From the NCBI GenBank assembly GCA_016719535.1, contig JADJYX010000025.1, forward strand, positions 1-64,000: a DNA stretch of 64,000 nt. The letters run 5' to 3'. Origin of the DNA: Rubrivivax sp. (GTDB taxonomy: Bacteria; Pseudomonadota; Gammaproteobacteria; Burkholderiales; Burkholderiaceae_C). Positions 18,028-25,753 of the stretch are shown piece after piece. The notes beneath the pieces were generated by a model. It was not told the origin of the DNA. It saw only the letters and a list, made by a program, of their open reading frames with translations, and ran no database searches. The translations under genes were made by a program, and so were the position numbers. Position 1 is the stretch's first letter. Every line of letters starts with the position of its first letter.

Positions 18028-19002
18028 TCAGTTCGGGTCGAGCCGGGCGGCCTTCATCATGCGCTCGGTCTGCGTGATCTCGGCGCGCATGATTTCCGCA
18101 TACTCCGCGGCGGTGCTGGCTGCGGGCGTCGAGCCCTGGCTCTCGAGCGCGGTGCGCACCTCGGGCCTGGCCAGCGCCTGGCGCAGGGCCTCGTTGATCC
18201 GCGTCACGATGGCTGGCGGCGTGCCGGCCGGCACCGCCAGGCCGCCGAACGACACCACCACGGCGCCGGCCAGGCCCTGCTCCACCAGCGTGGGCACCTG
18301 CGGCAGCACCGGGTTGCGCTGCGGCGCGGTGATGGCCAGCGGCACCACCTTGCCGGCGCGGATCTGCGTCAGCGCCACCGAGGTGATGGCCAGCGCAAAG
18401 TCCACCTGCTTGCCGATCACCGCATTGACCGATTCCGACGCCCCCTTGAAGGGCACATGCGTGGCCGCGATGCCAGCCGTCTGCAGCATCAGCTCGGCGC
18501 CCATGTGGGCCGGCGAGCCGATGCCGCCCGATGCATACATCAGGCCCTGCGGCGTCTTGCGGGCGCGCTCGGCCAGGTCGGCGATGCTGCGCAGCCCGCT
18601 GTCGGCCGGCGCGATCACCAGCAGGTCGGAGATGCTGACGCGCCCGACCATGGTGAAATCCTTCAGCACGTCGAAACCCGGCCGGCGGTGCATGCGCATC
18701 GCCGCGGCCATCGGGCTGGCGGCATAGACCCAGGTATGGCCGTCGGGTGCCGAGCGCGCCGCGATCTGCGCCCCCAGGTTGCCCGCGGCACCGGGCTTGT
18801 TCTCGACCACGATGGTCTGCCTGAGGATCGGCCCCATGGCGTCGGCCAGCGTGCGCGCCGAGGTGTCGGGCGCGGTGCCGGCCAGGTAGGGCACGATCAG
18901 CCTGATCGTGCGGGTGGGCCAGTTGTCGCCTTGGGCCCAGGCAGGGCCGGCGCACAGCAGCGCGGCGGCTGCGCCCAGTGCACCTCGGCGGTCGATGATC
19001 AT
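18028..19002 (-). CDS. Bug-family (TctC-like) periplasmic solute receptor
   Basis: A 324-residue periplasmic binding protein of the tripartite tricarboxylate transporter type, a family greatly expanded in Burkholderiales. The signal peptide is residues 1-23 (ALGAAAALLCAGPAWA, cleavage before QGDNWP). The family motifs WPTRTIRLIVPY, VVENKPGAAGNLGAQ and GLMYASGGIGSPAHMGAEL are present, with the usual PFKGASESVNAVIGKQVDFA loop. No tctA/tctB membrane genes are nearby, so it is an orphan receptor that may share a distant permease or act in sensing. Its position between an alkyl sulfatase and an acyl-CoA dehydrogenase suggests the ligand is a carboxylate linked to that route. Ligands of this family cannot be read from sequence. 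Confidence 0.88.
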   Translation of the reverse strand: MIIDRRGALGAAAALLCAGPAWAQGDNWPTRTIRLIVPYLAGTAPDTSARTLADAMGPILRQTIVVENKPGAAGNLGAQIAARSAPDGHTWVYAASPMAAAMRMHRRPGFDVLKDFTMVGRVSISDLLVIAPADSGLRSIADLAERARKTPQGLMYASGGIGSPAHMGAELMLQTAGIAATHVPFKGASESVNAVIGKQVDFALAITSVALTQIRAGKVVPLAITAPQRNPVLPQVPTLVEQGLAGAVVVSFGGLAVPAGTPPAIVTRINEALRQALARPEVRTALESQGSTPAASTAAEYAEIMRAEITQTERMMKAARLDPN

Positions 19003-19030
19003 GCGTGTCTCCTGGTGTGGTGGGTGGGTG

Positions 19031-20242
19031 TCAGGCGGCGGCAGCCGGCGCCAGCAGTTCGCGCGCGATGGTGTTGCGCTGGATCTCGCTGGTGCCGGTC
19101 AGCACGCGGTACATGCGCAGCATGCGGAACAGCCATTCGACGCGTCTGCCCTGCACGATGCCTTCGCCGCCCAGGATCTGCACCGCGCGGTCGGCGATGC
19201 GGAACGCCGTCTCCGAGCAGAACAGCTTGGCCATCGACGTCTCGGCGCGCGCATCGACGCCGGCATCCAGCAGCCGGGCCACGTCCAGCATCAGCGCACG
19301 CGCCGCCGCCAGCTCGGTGGCCATGTCGGCCAGCAGGTGCTGGATGGCCTGGAAGCCGGCGATCGGCTGGCCGAACTGCCGCCGCCGCGTGGCATGCGCG
19401 GTGGCATCGTCCAGCGCCAGCCGGGCCAGCGCCAGCATCGTCGGGCAGTGCAGCAGCCGGTTGACGGCGATGCGGCCCACGGCCAGGCCCAGGCCCTGCC
19501 CCGGTTCGCCGATGCGGTTGGCCATCGGCACGCGGCAGCCGTCGAGCACGATGTCGGCCGTGCTGGTCTGCCCGGCCATGGTCTTGTAGCCGCCCTCGAT
19601 GGCAAAGCCAGGTCGGCTGCGCTCGACGAAGAAGGCCGTGGTCTCGCGCCGCGCCGGGTCGTCGCTGGTGGAGGCGATGACGACGGCGGCGTCGCAGTAG
19701 GGCGAGCCCGAGATGAAGCGCTTGCGGCCGGTCAGCACGTAATCGTCGCCGTCGCGCATGGCGCGGGTCTGCACCGCGCCCGCGTCGGAGCCGGCCTCGG
19801 GCTCGGTGATGGCGAAGCAGATGGCCATCTCGGCACGCGCCACCGGCAGGATGAAGCGCTGCAGCTGGTCGGGCGTGGCCTTGCGCGCCAGCGCGCCCAC
19901 GCGCGGCGGGCCGGTCAGCTCGCCCAGCACGTGCGGCGACAGCACGCAGCCGCTGGCATAGACCGCCTCCTTGATCAGCACATGGTCCAGCACACCGAAG
20001 CCGGCGCCGCCCAGGGCCTCGGGCAGGGTCATGCCGTAGAAGCCCAGCTCGCGCGAGCGTTGCCAGACCTGCTGCAGCAGCGCGCGGTCGCCGCCGTGCT
20101 CGTGCGTCAGGCCATGGCGGTCGGCCAAGGGCCGAAGCTCGCCGTCGATGAAGGCGCGGATGCGCTCGATATATTCGGCCGCACGCGGCGTGCCCTCGAA
20201 GGGCCGCGTGGCGGCGGCGCGGGGCTGGGTGTTGTCGGTCAT
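19031..20242 (-). CDS. Acyl-CoA dehydrogenase family flavoprotein
   Basis: A 403-residue FAD enzyme of the acyl-CoA dehydrogenase fold: N-terminal helical part (RIRAFIDGELRPLADRHGL), middle barrel with AICFAITEPEAGSDAGAVQT and the RKRFISGSP loop, and C-terminal helices with RRRQFGQPIAGFQAIQHLLA and ILGGEGI. In medium-chain enzymes the catalytic glutamate lies in a YEGTSQIQR motif near the end; here the motif reads LTGTSEIQRN, so that residue is threonine. The alternative helix-G glutamate of isovaleryl-type enzymes is also not obvious in GRIAVNRLLHCP. The electron acceptor would be ETF. The ATG at 20242 lies 18 bases after the ligase stop, so the two are co-transcribed. Substrate unknown. Confidence 0.85.
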   Translation of the reverse strand: MTDNTQPRAAATRPFEGTPRAAEYIERIRAFIDGELRPLADRHGLTHEHGGDRALLQQVWQRSRELGFYGMTLPEALGGAGFGVLDHVLIKEAVYASGCVLSPHVLGELTGPPRVGALARKATPDQLQRFILPVARAEMAICFAITEPEAGSDAGAVQTRAMRDGDDYVLTGRKRFISGSPYCDAAVVIASTSDDPARRETTAFFVERSRPGFAIEGGYKTMAGQTSTADIVLDGCRVPMANRIGEPGQGLGLAVGRIAVNRLLHCPTMLALARLALDDATAHATRRRQFGQPIAGFQAIQHLLADMATELAAARALMLDVARLLDAGVDARAETSMAKLFCSETAFRIADRAVQILGGEGIVQGRRVEWLFRMLRMYRVLTGTSEIQRNTIARELLAPAAAA

Positions 20243-20259
20243 GGCGGGCGTGATCCTTG

Positions 20260-21816
20260 TCAGTTGACGCGGCGCGCGCGGCCGGCCCAGTAAGGGTCCT
20301 GCACCTGCTTGCGCGCCACCTTGCCGTTGGCGTTGCGCGGCAGCGCGTCGACGAATTCGACGCGGCGCGGTTTCTTGAAGCCGCCCAGTCGTTCGCTGCA
20401 GAAGGCGTCGAAGGCCTCCACCGTGGGCGCGGCGCCGGGCTTGAGCACCACATGCGCGGCCACCACCTCGCCCCACTTGTCGTCGGGCACGGCAAAGACG
20501 CAGGCCTCGGCCACCGCCGGGTGCTGGTAGAGCACGGCCTCGACCTCGGTCGGGTAGACGTTGAAGCCGCCGCTGATCACCATGTCCTTCTTGCGGTCGA
20601 CGATGTAGAGGTAGCCGTCCTCGTCGCGCCGCGCCAGGTCGCCGGTGTGGTAGCGGCCTTGCTTCAGCACCTCGGCCGTCAGCTCGGGTGCGCGCCAGTA
20701 GCCGGCAAAGACGTCGGGGCCACCGACGACGATCTCGCCGACCTCGCCCACGCCCAGCGGCTGGCCATCGTCGCCGACGATGTCGACCTCGCACTCCAGC
20801 AGCGGGCGGCCGCACGAGGCCAGGCGCTCGGGGCGCACGGCGCGCGCGTGCACATGGTCCTCGATGGTCAGCGCGCACACGCCCGAGGTGGTCTCGCCGG
20901 CGCCATAGCCCTGTGCCAGCACGGGGCCGAAGAGGTCCATCGCGCGCAGGATGCGCGCCGGCGCCATCGGCGCCGCGCCATAGCCCAGGCGGCGCAGGTC
21001 GGGCAGCGGCCGGTAACGCTGCTCCTGCGCCTCGATCAGCATGTGGATCATGGTCGGCACCAGGAAGGTGTGCGTCACGCGGGCCACATGCATCTCGTGC
21101 AGCCAGCGGTCGGGGTCGAAGCCGCGGAACAGCCGGATGCTGGTGCCGCTGCACAGCGCCGGCACCAGCTGCATGCCCGAGGCGTGGGTGATGGGGCCGA
21201 CGAGGCCCAGCACGTCGCCGTCGCGACCGGCCTCGCCGCGCATCAGGAATTTGCGCAGCTGCGCCAGACGGTTGCCGAAGGTCTGCATGGCCGCCTTCAG
21301 CGTGCCCGACGAGCCCGAGGTGTAGTGCAGCACCGCGACCTCGTCGCGCTGCACGGCCACCGGCTCGAAGCGGTCGCTGGCGCGCGCCAGCAGCGTCTCG
21401 TAGTCGTCGTCGCGGCCTTCGCCGCCGTCCAGCAGCAGCAGCCCCGGCACCGGGCCTTCCAGCAGGGGCACGAAGGCCTCGGCACGCTCGCGCGTGGTCA
21501 GCACCACCGCCGCCTCGGCATTGGCCACCACCTGCGCCACCTCGCGCGGCGACAGCCGGGCGTTGATCGGCGCCTTGACGAGTGCCGCCTTGTAGCAGGC
21601 CAGTTCCAGCTCCACCACTTCGGGGCTGTTGGGCAGGCACACGCCGACGCGGTCGCCACGCCGCAGGCCCAGGCCCAGCAGCGCATGCGCCAGCCGGCTG
21701 CTGCGCGCGTCCAGCTCGGCGTGGCTCAGCCGGCGGTCGCCGCAGGCGATCGCCGTTCGCGCCGCGAAGTGCCGGCTGGCGCGCTGCACCAGCGTGGCGA
21801 CGTTGGTGACGGGCAT
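20260..21816 (-). CDS. AMP-forming acyl-CoA ligase (ANL superfamily)
   Basis: A cytoplasmic enzyme that activates a carboxylic acid with ATP and CoA. In 518 residues: phosphate-binding loop HYTSGSSGTLKAAM (an unusual form of TSGTTGxPKG, with Leu and Ala where Pro and Gly are usual), the GYGAGETTSG adenine region, the hinge segment YHTGDLARRDEDGYLYIVDR followed by KKDMVISGGFNVYPTEVE, and the C-terminal lysine in NANGKVARKQ. The ATG at 21816 (MPVTNVATLVQRASRHF) fits the family start better than the in-frame ATG 20 codons upstream. It precedes the acyl-CoA dehydrogenase in the same operon; with the alkyl sulfatase it could form an activation and beta-oxidation entry. Substrate class not resolved: medium-chain or aromatic acid are both possible. 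Confidence 0.88.
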   Translation of the reverse strand: MPVTNVATLVQRASRHFAARTAIACGDRRLSHAELDARSSRLAHALLGLGLRRGDRVGVCLPNSPEVVELELACYKAALVKAPINARLSPREVAQVVANAEAAVVLTTRERAEAFVPLLEGPVPGLLLLDGGEGRDDDYETLLARASDRFEPVAVQRDEVAVLHYTSGSSGTLKAAMQTFGNRLAQLRKFLMRGEAGRDGDVLGLVGPITHASGMQLVPALCSGTSIRLFRGFDPDRWLHEMHVARVTHTFLVPTMIHMLIEAQEQRYRPLPDLRRLGYGAAPMAPARILRAMDLFGPVLAQGYGAGETTSGVCALTIEDHVHARAVRPERLASCGRPLLECEVDIVGDDGQPLGVGEVGEIVVGGPDVFAGYWRAPELTAEVLKQGRYHTGDLARRDEDGYLYIVDRKKDMVISGGFNVYPTEVEAVLYQHPAVAEACVFAVPDDKWGEVVAAHVVLKPGAAPTVEAFDAFCSERLGGFKKPRRVEFVDALPRNANGKVARKQVQDPYWAGRARRVN

Positions 21817-21957
21817 CGGTGACGTCGACAAGGGCTGCTCCGCAGGAGGCACCGGCAGGGCACCGGCGCGGCGCACTGTGCCAGCGCCACCGGGGTCATC
21901 GGAAATACCGTTTGCTGATGCCGAGCCATCACGCGGCGCGATGGCCGGCGGGCGCGC

Positions 21958-22905
21958 TCAGCGCGTCACGCGCGCGTCCCAGCGGCCGCCGTCGATCAGT
22001 TCCTGCACCAGCGCCTGCAGCGCCTGGGCGACCACGCCCGCGGCCGCGGTCGGCGCGCGGCCGGCCGGCTGCGCCAGGTGGTAGCGGCGCACGATGCCGG
22101 GCTCGACCACGCGCGCGCGCAGCCAGCCGGCCAGCGCGCCCGGGTGTTCCACCACCGACGACGCCGGCGTGAATGTGAAGCCGGCACCGGCCACGTGCAG
22201 CGAGCGGATGACGCGCGTGGAATCGTGCTCGTGCACGACGTTGAGCGCGAGCCCGCGCTCGGCGGCGATGCGCTCCACGCTCTGGCGGATGGCAAAGCGC
22301 GGCGACTGCAGCACCAGCGGCAGCGTGGCGGCCACGTCGAAGCGCACCATGCGCTGGCCGTCGATCTCCTCGACGGGCACGCGGCCTTCGGGGTCGGGGC
22401 CGCTGAGGAAGATCGACTCCTCGGCCAGCGGCCGGCACAGCAGGCCCTGCACCTGCGGCGTGTCGACCACGATGCCGAGGTCGGCGCGGCCTTCGACCAT
22501 GGCCTTGCGCACCATCAGGCTCATGTCGTCGAGCACGTAGACGCGGATGCGCGGGTAGGCGGCCTTCAGCCGCACCAGCAGCGGCCCGACCAGCAGCGAC
22601 ACCAGCAGCAGCGGCAGCGCCAGCGTGACCGATCCTTCGGGGCTGTCGGCGCTGCGGCGGATGCGCTCCTGCATCGCCGCGGCGTCGGCCAGCAGCCGGC
22701 GCGAGTCCTGGTACAGCTGCAGGCCCACGGGCGTGGGCGTGACGCCGACATGCGAGCGTTCGAGCAGCTGCGCACCGAGTTCGCCTTCGAGCTTCTTGAT
22801 CTGCGCCGTCAGCGCCGGCTGCGCCACATACAGCGAGGCCGCCGCCTTCGACAGGCTGCCCGCATCGACGACGGCGATGAAGTAGCGCAGGCTGCGCAGG
22901 TCCAT
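21958..22905 (-). CDS. LysR-family transcriptional regulator (NAC/CbbR-like)
   Basis: A 315-residue DNA-binding regulator. The N-terminal helix-turn-helix covers residues 1-60 (MDLRSLRYFIAVVDAGSLSK, then VAQPALTAQIKKLEGELGAQ). The effector domain begins near residue 90 (GSVTLALPLLLVSLLVGPLL), with DLGIVVDTPQVQGL and GAGFTFTPASSVVEHPG typical of LysR sugar- or acid-binding lobes. It is on the same strand just upstream of the ligase-dehydrogenase-sulfatase block (141-base gap), so it probably controls that block, although LysR regulators are more often divergent from their targets. Its 5' end is 4 bases from the waaA stop, so it may be read from the waaA transcript too. Confidence 0.88.
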   Translation of the reverse strand: MDLRSLRYFIAVVDAGSLSKAAASLYVAQPALTAQIKKLEGELGAQLLERSHVGVTPTPVGLQLYQDSRRLLADAAAMQERIRRSADSPEGSVTLALPLLLVSLLVGPLLVRLKAAYPRIRVYVLDDMSLMVRKAMVEGRADLGIVVDTPQVQGLLCRPLAEESIFLSGPDPEGRVPVEEIDGQRMVRFDVAATLPLVLQSPRFAIRQSVERIAAERGLALNVVHEHDSTRVIRSLHVAGAGFTFTPASSVVEHPGALAGWLRARVVEPGIVRRYHLAQPAGRAPTAAAGVVAQALQALVQELIDGGRWDARVTR

Positions 22906-22909
22906 GGGA

Positions 22910-24184
22910 TCAGTGTGCAGCCAACAGCCCGGCGATGGCCATCGCCATGCGCTCGGCGGCGCCGCGGTGCGCCTGCGAGAAGGCCACTGCGCGCGCGGCC
23001 ATGGCCTGGCGTTCGTCGCTGCCGCTCAACGCCACGGCCTGCGCCACCGCCGCATCCAGGTCGGCCACGCGCCGGGCCGCGCCGGCGGCGATGGCGTCCT
23101 CGGCCGCGGCCGCGAAGTTGAAGGTGTGCGGCCCCATCAGCAGCGGGCAGCCGCAGGCCGCGGCCTCGATCAGGTTCTGCCCGCCCAGCGGCTCGAAGCT
23201 GCCGCCGAGCAGCGCCACGTCGGCCAGCGCGTAGTACAGCGGCATCTCGCCGATGGAGTCACCGATCCAGGCGTCGGCATGCGCGGCCAGTGGCGGCGGT
23301 GCGTCGGCGAAGGCGCTGCGGCGCAGCACCTGCGGCAGCGCGGCCGCGGCCATCGCGGCCACCTCGTCGAAACGTTGCGGGTGGCGCGGCACGATCAGCA
23401 GCAGCGGGCGCGGCGCCGGCAACCGGCTCCAGGCGGCCAGCAGCGGCGCCTCCTCGCCTTCGCGCGAGCTGGCCATCAGCACCACCGGACGGTCCAACGC
23501 CTGACGCCAGCCGCGGCCACGGGCCAGCAGCGCCGGGTCGGGATCGAGGTCGAACTTCAGATTGCCGGCCACCTGCACGGCGACGACGCCCGCTTCGCGC
23601 AGCCGCAGCGCATCGGCGTCGGTCTGCGCCAGCGTGCGCGTCAGCCCGGCCAGCGCCGGCTGCAGCAGCGCGCGCAGCCGCAGGCCCCTGGCCATGCTCT
23701 TGGCCGACAGGCGCGCATTGGCCAGCACCATGGGCACGCCGGCCTCGCGTGTGGCCAGCAGCAGGTTGGGCCAGATCTCGGTTTCCATCAGCACGCCCAG
23801 CGCCGGGCGATGGCGCTGCAGGAAGCGCCGCACCGCGCCCGGCGTGTCGTAGGGCAGCCAGGCCTGCGCATCGCCCGGCTGCAGCAGCGCGCGGCCGGCC
23901 TCGCGCCCGGTGGCGGTGCCATGCGTGAGCAGCAGCCGCACGCCCGGCACCTGGCGGCGCAGCGCGTCGACCAGGGTCTTGGCGGCACGCGTCTCGCCCA
24001 GCGAGACGGCATGGATCCACACGCGGCCGGGCGCAGCGGCGCCGTCGAAGAGGCCCAGGCGTTCGTTCCAGGCGGCGCGGTACAGCGGCTCGCGTGCACC
24101 GCGCCACCACAGCCGGGCGAAATAGGCGGGCGCCAGCGCGCGCAGCAGCCAGGAATAGCCGGCGCGGACGAGCGCGGGCTTCAT
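22910..24184 (-). CDS. waaA: 3-deoxy-D-manno-octulosonic acid (Kdo) transferase
   Basis: An inner-membrane-associated glycosyltransferase (GT30) that adds Kdo residues to lipid A precursors, the first step of the lipopolysaccharide core. In 424 residues: an N-terminal membrane anchor (LVRAGYSWLLRALAPAYFARL), the catalytic-base motif AVSLGETRAAKTLV, the acceptor-side segment GVLMETEIWPNLL, and the CMP-Kdo side with VAGNLKFDLDPDP, ASSREGEE, VPRHPQRF and LGGSFEPLGGQNLIEAAACG. Length and motifs are standard. Its ATG directly follows the TGA of the phosphomutase, so the two are translated from one message and both feed surface polysaccharide synthesis. Confidence 0.95.
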   Translation of the reverse strand: MKPALVRAGYSWLLRALAPAYFARLWWRGAREPLYRAAWNERLGLFDGAAAPGRVWIHAVSLGETRAAKTLVDALRRQVPGVRLLLTHGTATGREAGRALLQPGDAQAWLPYDTPGAVRRFLQRHRPALGVLMETEIWPNLLLATREAGVPMVLANARLSAKSMARGLRLRALLQPALAGLTRTLAQTDADALRLREAGVVAVQVAGNLKFDLDPDPALLARGRGWRQALDRPVVLMASSREGEEAPLLAAWSRLPAPRPLLLIVPRHPQRFDEVAAMAAAALPQVLRRSAFADAPPPLAAHADAWIGDSIGEMPLYYALADVALLGGSFEPLGGQNLIEAAACGCPLLMGPHTFNFAAAAEDAIAAGAARRVADLDAAVAQAVALSGSDERQAMAARAVAFSQAHRGAAERMAMAIAGLLAAH

Positions 24185-25588
24185 TCAGTGCGCGGCGGCG
24201 GCAACCTGCGCGTCCGGCTTGACGGCCCGCAGCACGTCCATCATCTGCGCCTCGATGCGGTGCAGCGCCTCGGGCGTGTGCCCTTCGAAGCGCAGCACCA
24301 GCACCGGCGTGGTGTTGCTGGCGCGGATGAGGCCGAAGCCGTCGGCAAAGTCCACGCGCAGCCCGTCGACGGTGCCGACCTCGCCGCCGGGGAAGGCCAG
24401 GCGTCCATCGGCCACGCGTGCCAGCAACTCGACCACCACCGTGTGCTGCTCGCCCTCGGCGCAGGGCACGTTGAGCTCGGGCGTGCTGAAGCTGGTGGGC
24501 AGCGCGTCGAGCACGGCGCTGGGGTCGACATGGCGCGACAGGATCTCCAGCAGCCGCGCGGCGGTATACATCGCGTCGTCGAAGCCATACCAGCGCTCGC
24601 CGAAGAAGAGGTGGCCGCTCATCTCGCCGGCAAAGGGCGCGCCCGTCTCCCGGAGCTTGGCCTTGATCAGCGAATGCCCGGTCTTCCACAGCAGCGGCAC
24701 GCCGCCGGCCTCGCGGATGGCCACCGGCAGCCGCTGGCTGCACTTGACGTCGAAGATGATCGGCGCACCGGGGTGACGCGACAGGATGTCGCGCGCGAAC
24801 AGCATGATCTGGCGGTCGGGGTAGATGATGTTGCCGCCGCGGGTGACCACGCCCAGGCGGTCGCCGTCGCCGTCGAAGGCCAGGCCGAGTTCGGCGCCGG
24901 TGGCGTGCACGACGGTCTTCAGCACCTGCAGGTTCTCGGGCTTGCTGGGGTCGGGGTGGTGGTTGGGAAAGTCGCCGTCGACCTGCGAATAGAGGTCGAC
25001 CACCTCGCAGCCGAGCGCGCGCAGGATGGCCGGCGCGCTGGCCCCGGGCACGCCGTTGCCGGAATCGACGACGATCTTCATCGGCCGCGCCAGCTTGCAG
25101 TCCGAGGTGATGCGGTGGGCATACTCGGGCACGATATCCATCGCCGCCGCCCGGCCGCGGCCGCTGGTGTAGGTCTCGGTCTCGATGCGCTGGCGCAGGT
25201 TCTGGATCTCGGCGCCGTAGATGGCGCGGCCGCTCATCACCATCTTGAAGCCGTTGTAGTCCTTCGGGTTGTGGCTGCCGGTGACCTGGATGCCGCTGCT
25301 GCAGCCATGCCGGCCGCGCGTGGCGGCCACGTAGTAGAGCATCGGCGTCGTCACCAGGCCCAGGTCGACCACGTCCAGCCCGGTCGAGGCCAGGCCGCGG
25401 ATCAGCGCCGCCACCAGCCCCGGGCCCGAGACGCGACCGTCGCGCCCGACGGCCACCGCCTGCTGGCCCTCGGCCAGGGCCTCGGAGCCGAAGGCGCGGC
25501 CCAGGTGCTCGGCAAAAGTCTCGTCGATGGTCTGGCCGACGACGCCGCGGATGTCATAGGCCTTGAAGACGGACGCTTGAACTTGCAT
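24185..25588 (-). CDS. Phosphomannomutase / phosphoglucomutase (AlgC/ManB type)
   Basis: A cytoplasmic enzyme that interconverts hexose 6- and 1-phosphates for nucleotide-sugar synthesis (GDP-mannose, UDP-glucose). In 467 residues: FKAYDIRGVVG at the start, the phosphoserine loop VTGSHNPKDYNGFK (active serine in GSHNP), the metal loop LAFDGDGDRLGVV, the sugar loop GEMSGHLFFGERWYG, and the phosphate loop DGLRVDFADGFGLIRASNTT. These fit the dual-specificity AlgC group. The ATG at 25588 is followed by QVQASVFKAYDIRG, the family start. It is coupled to waaA downstream and is divergent from the Ada-AlkA fusion across 165 bases. Confidence 0.93.
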   Translation of the reverse strand: MQVQASVFKAYDIRGVVGQTIDETFAEHLGRAFGSEALAEGQQAVAVGRDGRVSGPGLVAALIRGLASTGLDVVDLGLVTTPMLYYVAATRGRHGCSSGIQVTGSHNPKDYNGFKMVMSGRAIYGAEIQNLRQRIETETYTSGRGRAAAMDIVPEYAHRITSDCKLARPMKIVVDSGNGVPGASAPAILRALGCEVVDLYSQVDGDFPNHHPDPSKPENLQVLKTVVHATGAELGLAFDGDGDRLGVVTRGGNIIYPDRQIMLFARDILSRHPGAPIIFDVKCSQRLPVAIREAGGVPLLWKTGHSLIKAKLRETGAPFAGEMSGHLFFGERWYGFDDAMYTAARLLEILSRHVDPSAVLDALPTSFSTPELNVPCAEGEQHTVVVELLARVADGRLAFPGGEVGTVDGLRVDFADGFGLIRASNTTPVLVLRFEGHTPEALHRIEAQMMDVLRAVKPDAQVAAAAH

Positions 25589-25753
25589 GGTGTTCGGTGC
25601 TCGCTGAAGCGGGGGAATCCGCGGATGAGCGACGCATTCTAGGAGCCGTCGGTGCCACGCCGTGGACGACGCCTCCTCGATGTGCGAGGGTGCGGGCAGC
25701 GACACGAAGAACAGGTCCGGAAACGGCGAGTCGCTACCGCGGCGCGGCGTAGC

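Noticed and set aside
16187..18727. An 846-codon plus-strand open frame
   Set aside because: It covers the antisense of the alkyl sulfatase and Bug receptor genes and lacks any recognisable domain.
19031..21640. An 869-codon frame suggesting a ligase-dehydrogenase fusion
   Set aside because: The upstream part is an off-frame reading of the ligase gene, whose true frame is open and ends at 20260. The dehydrogenase starts at 20242.
22904..25642. A 912-codon plus-strand open frame
   Set aside because: It is antisense to waaA and the phosphomutase, which have full catalytic motifs.
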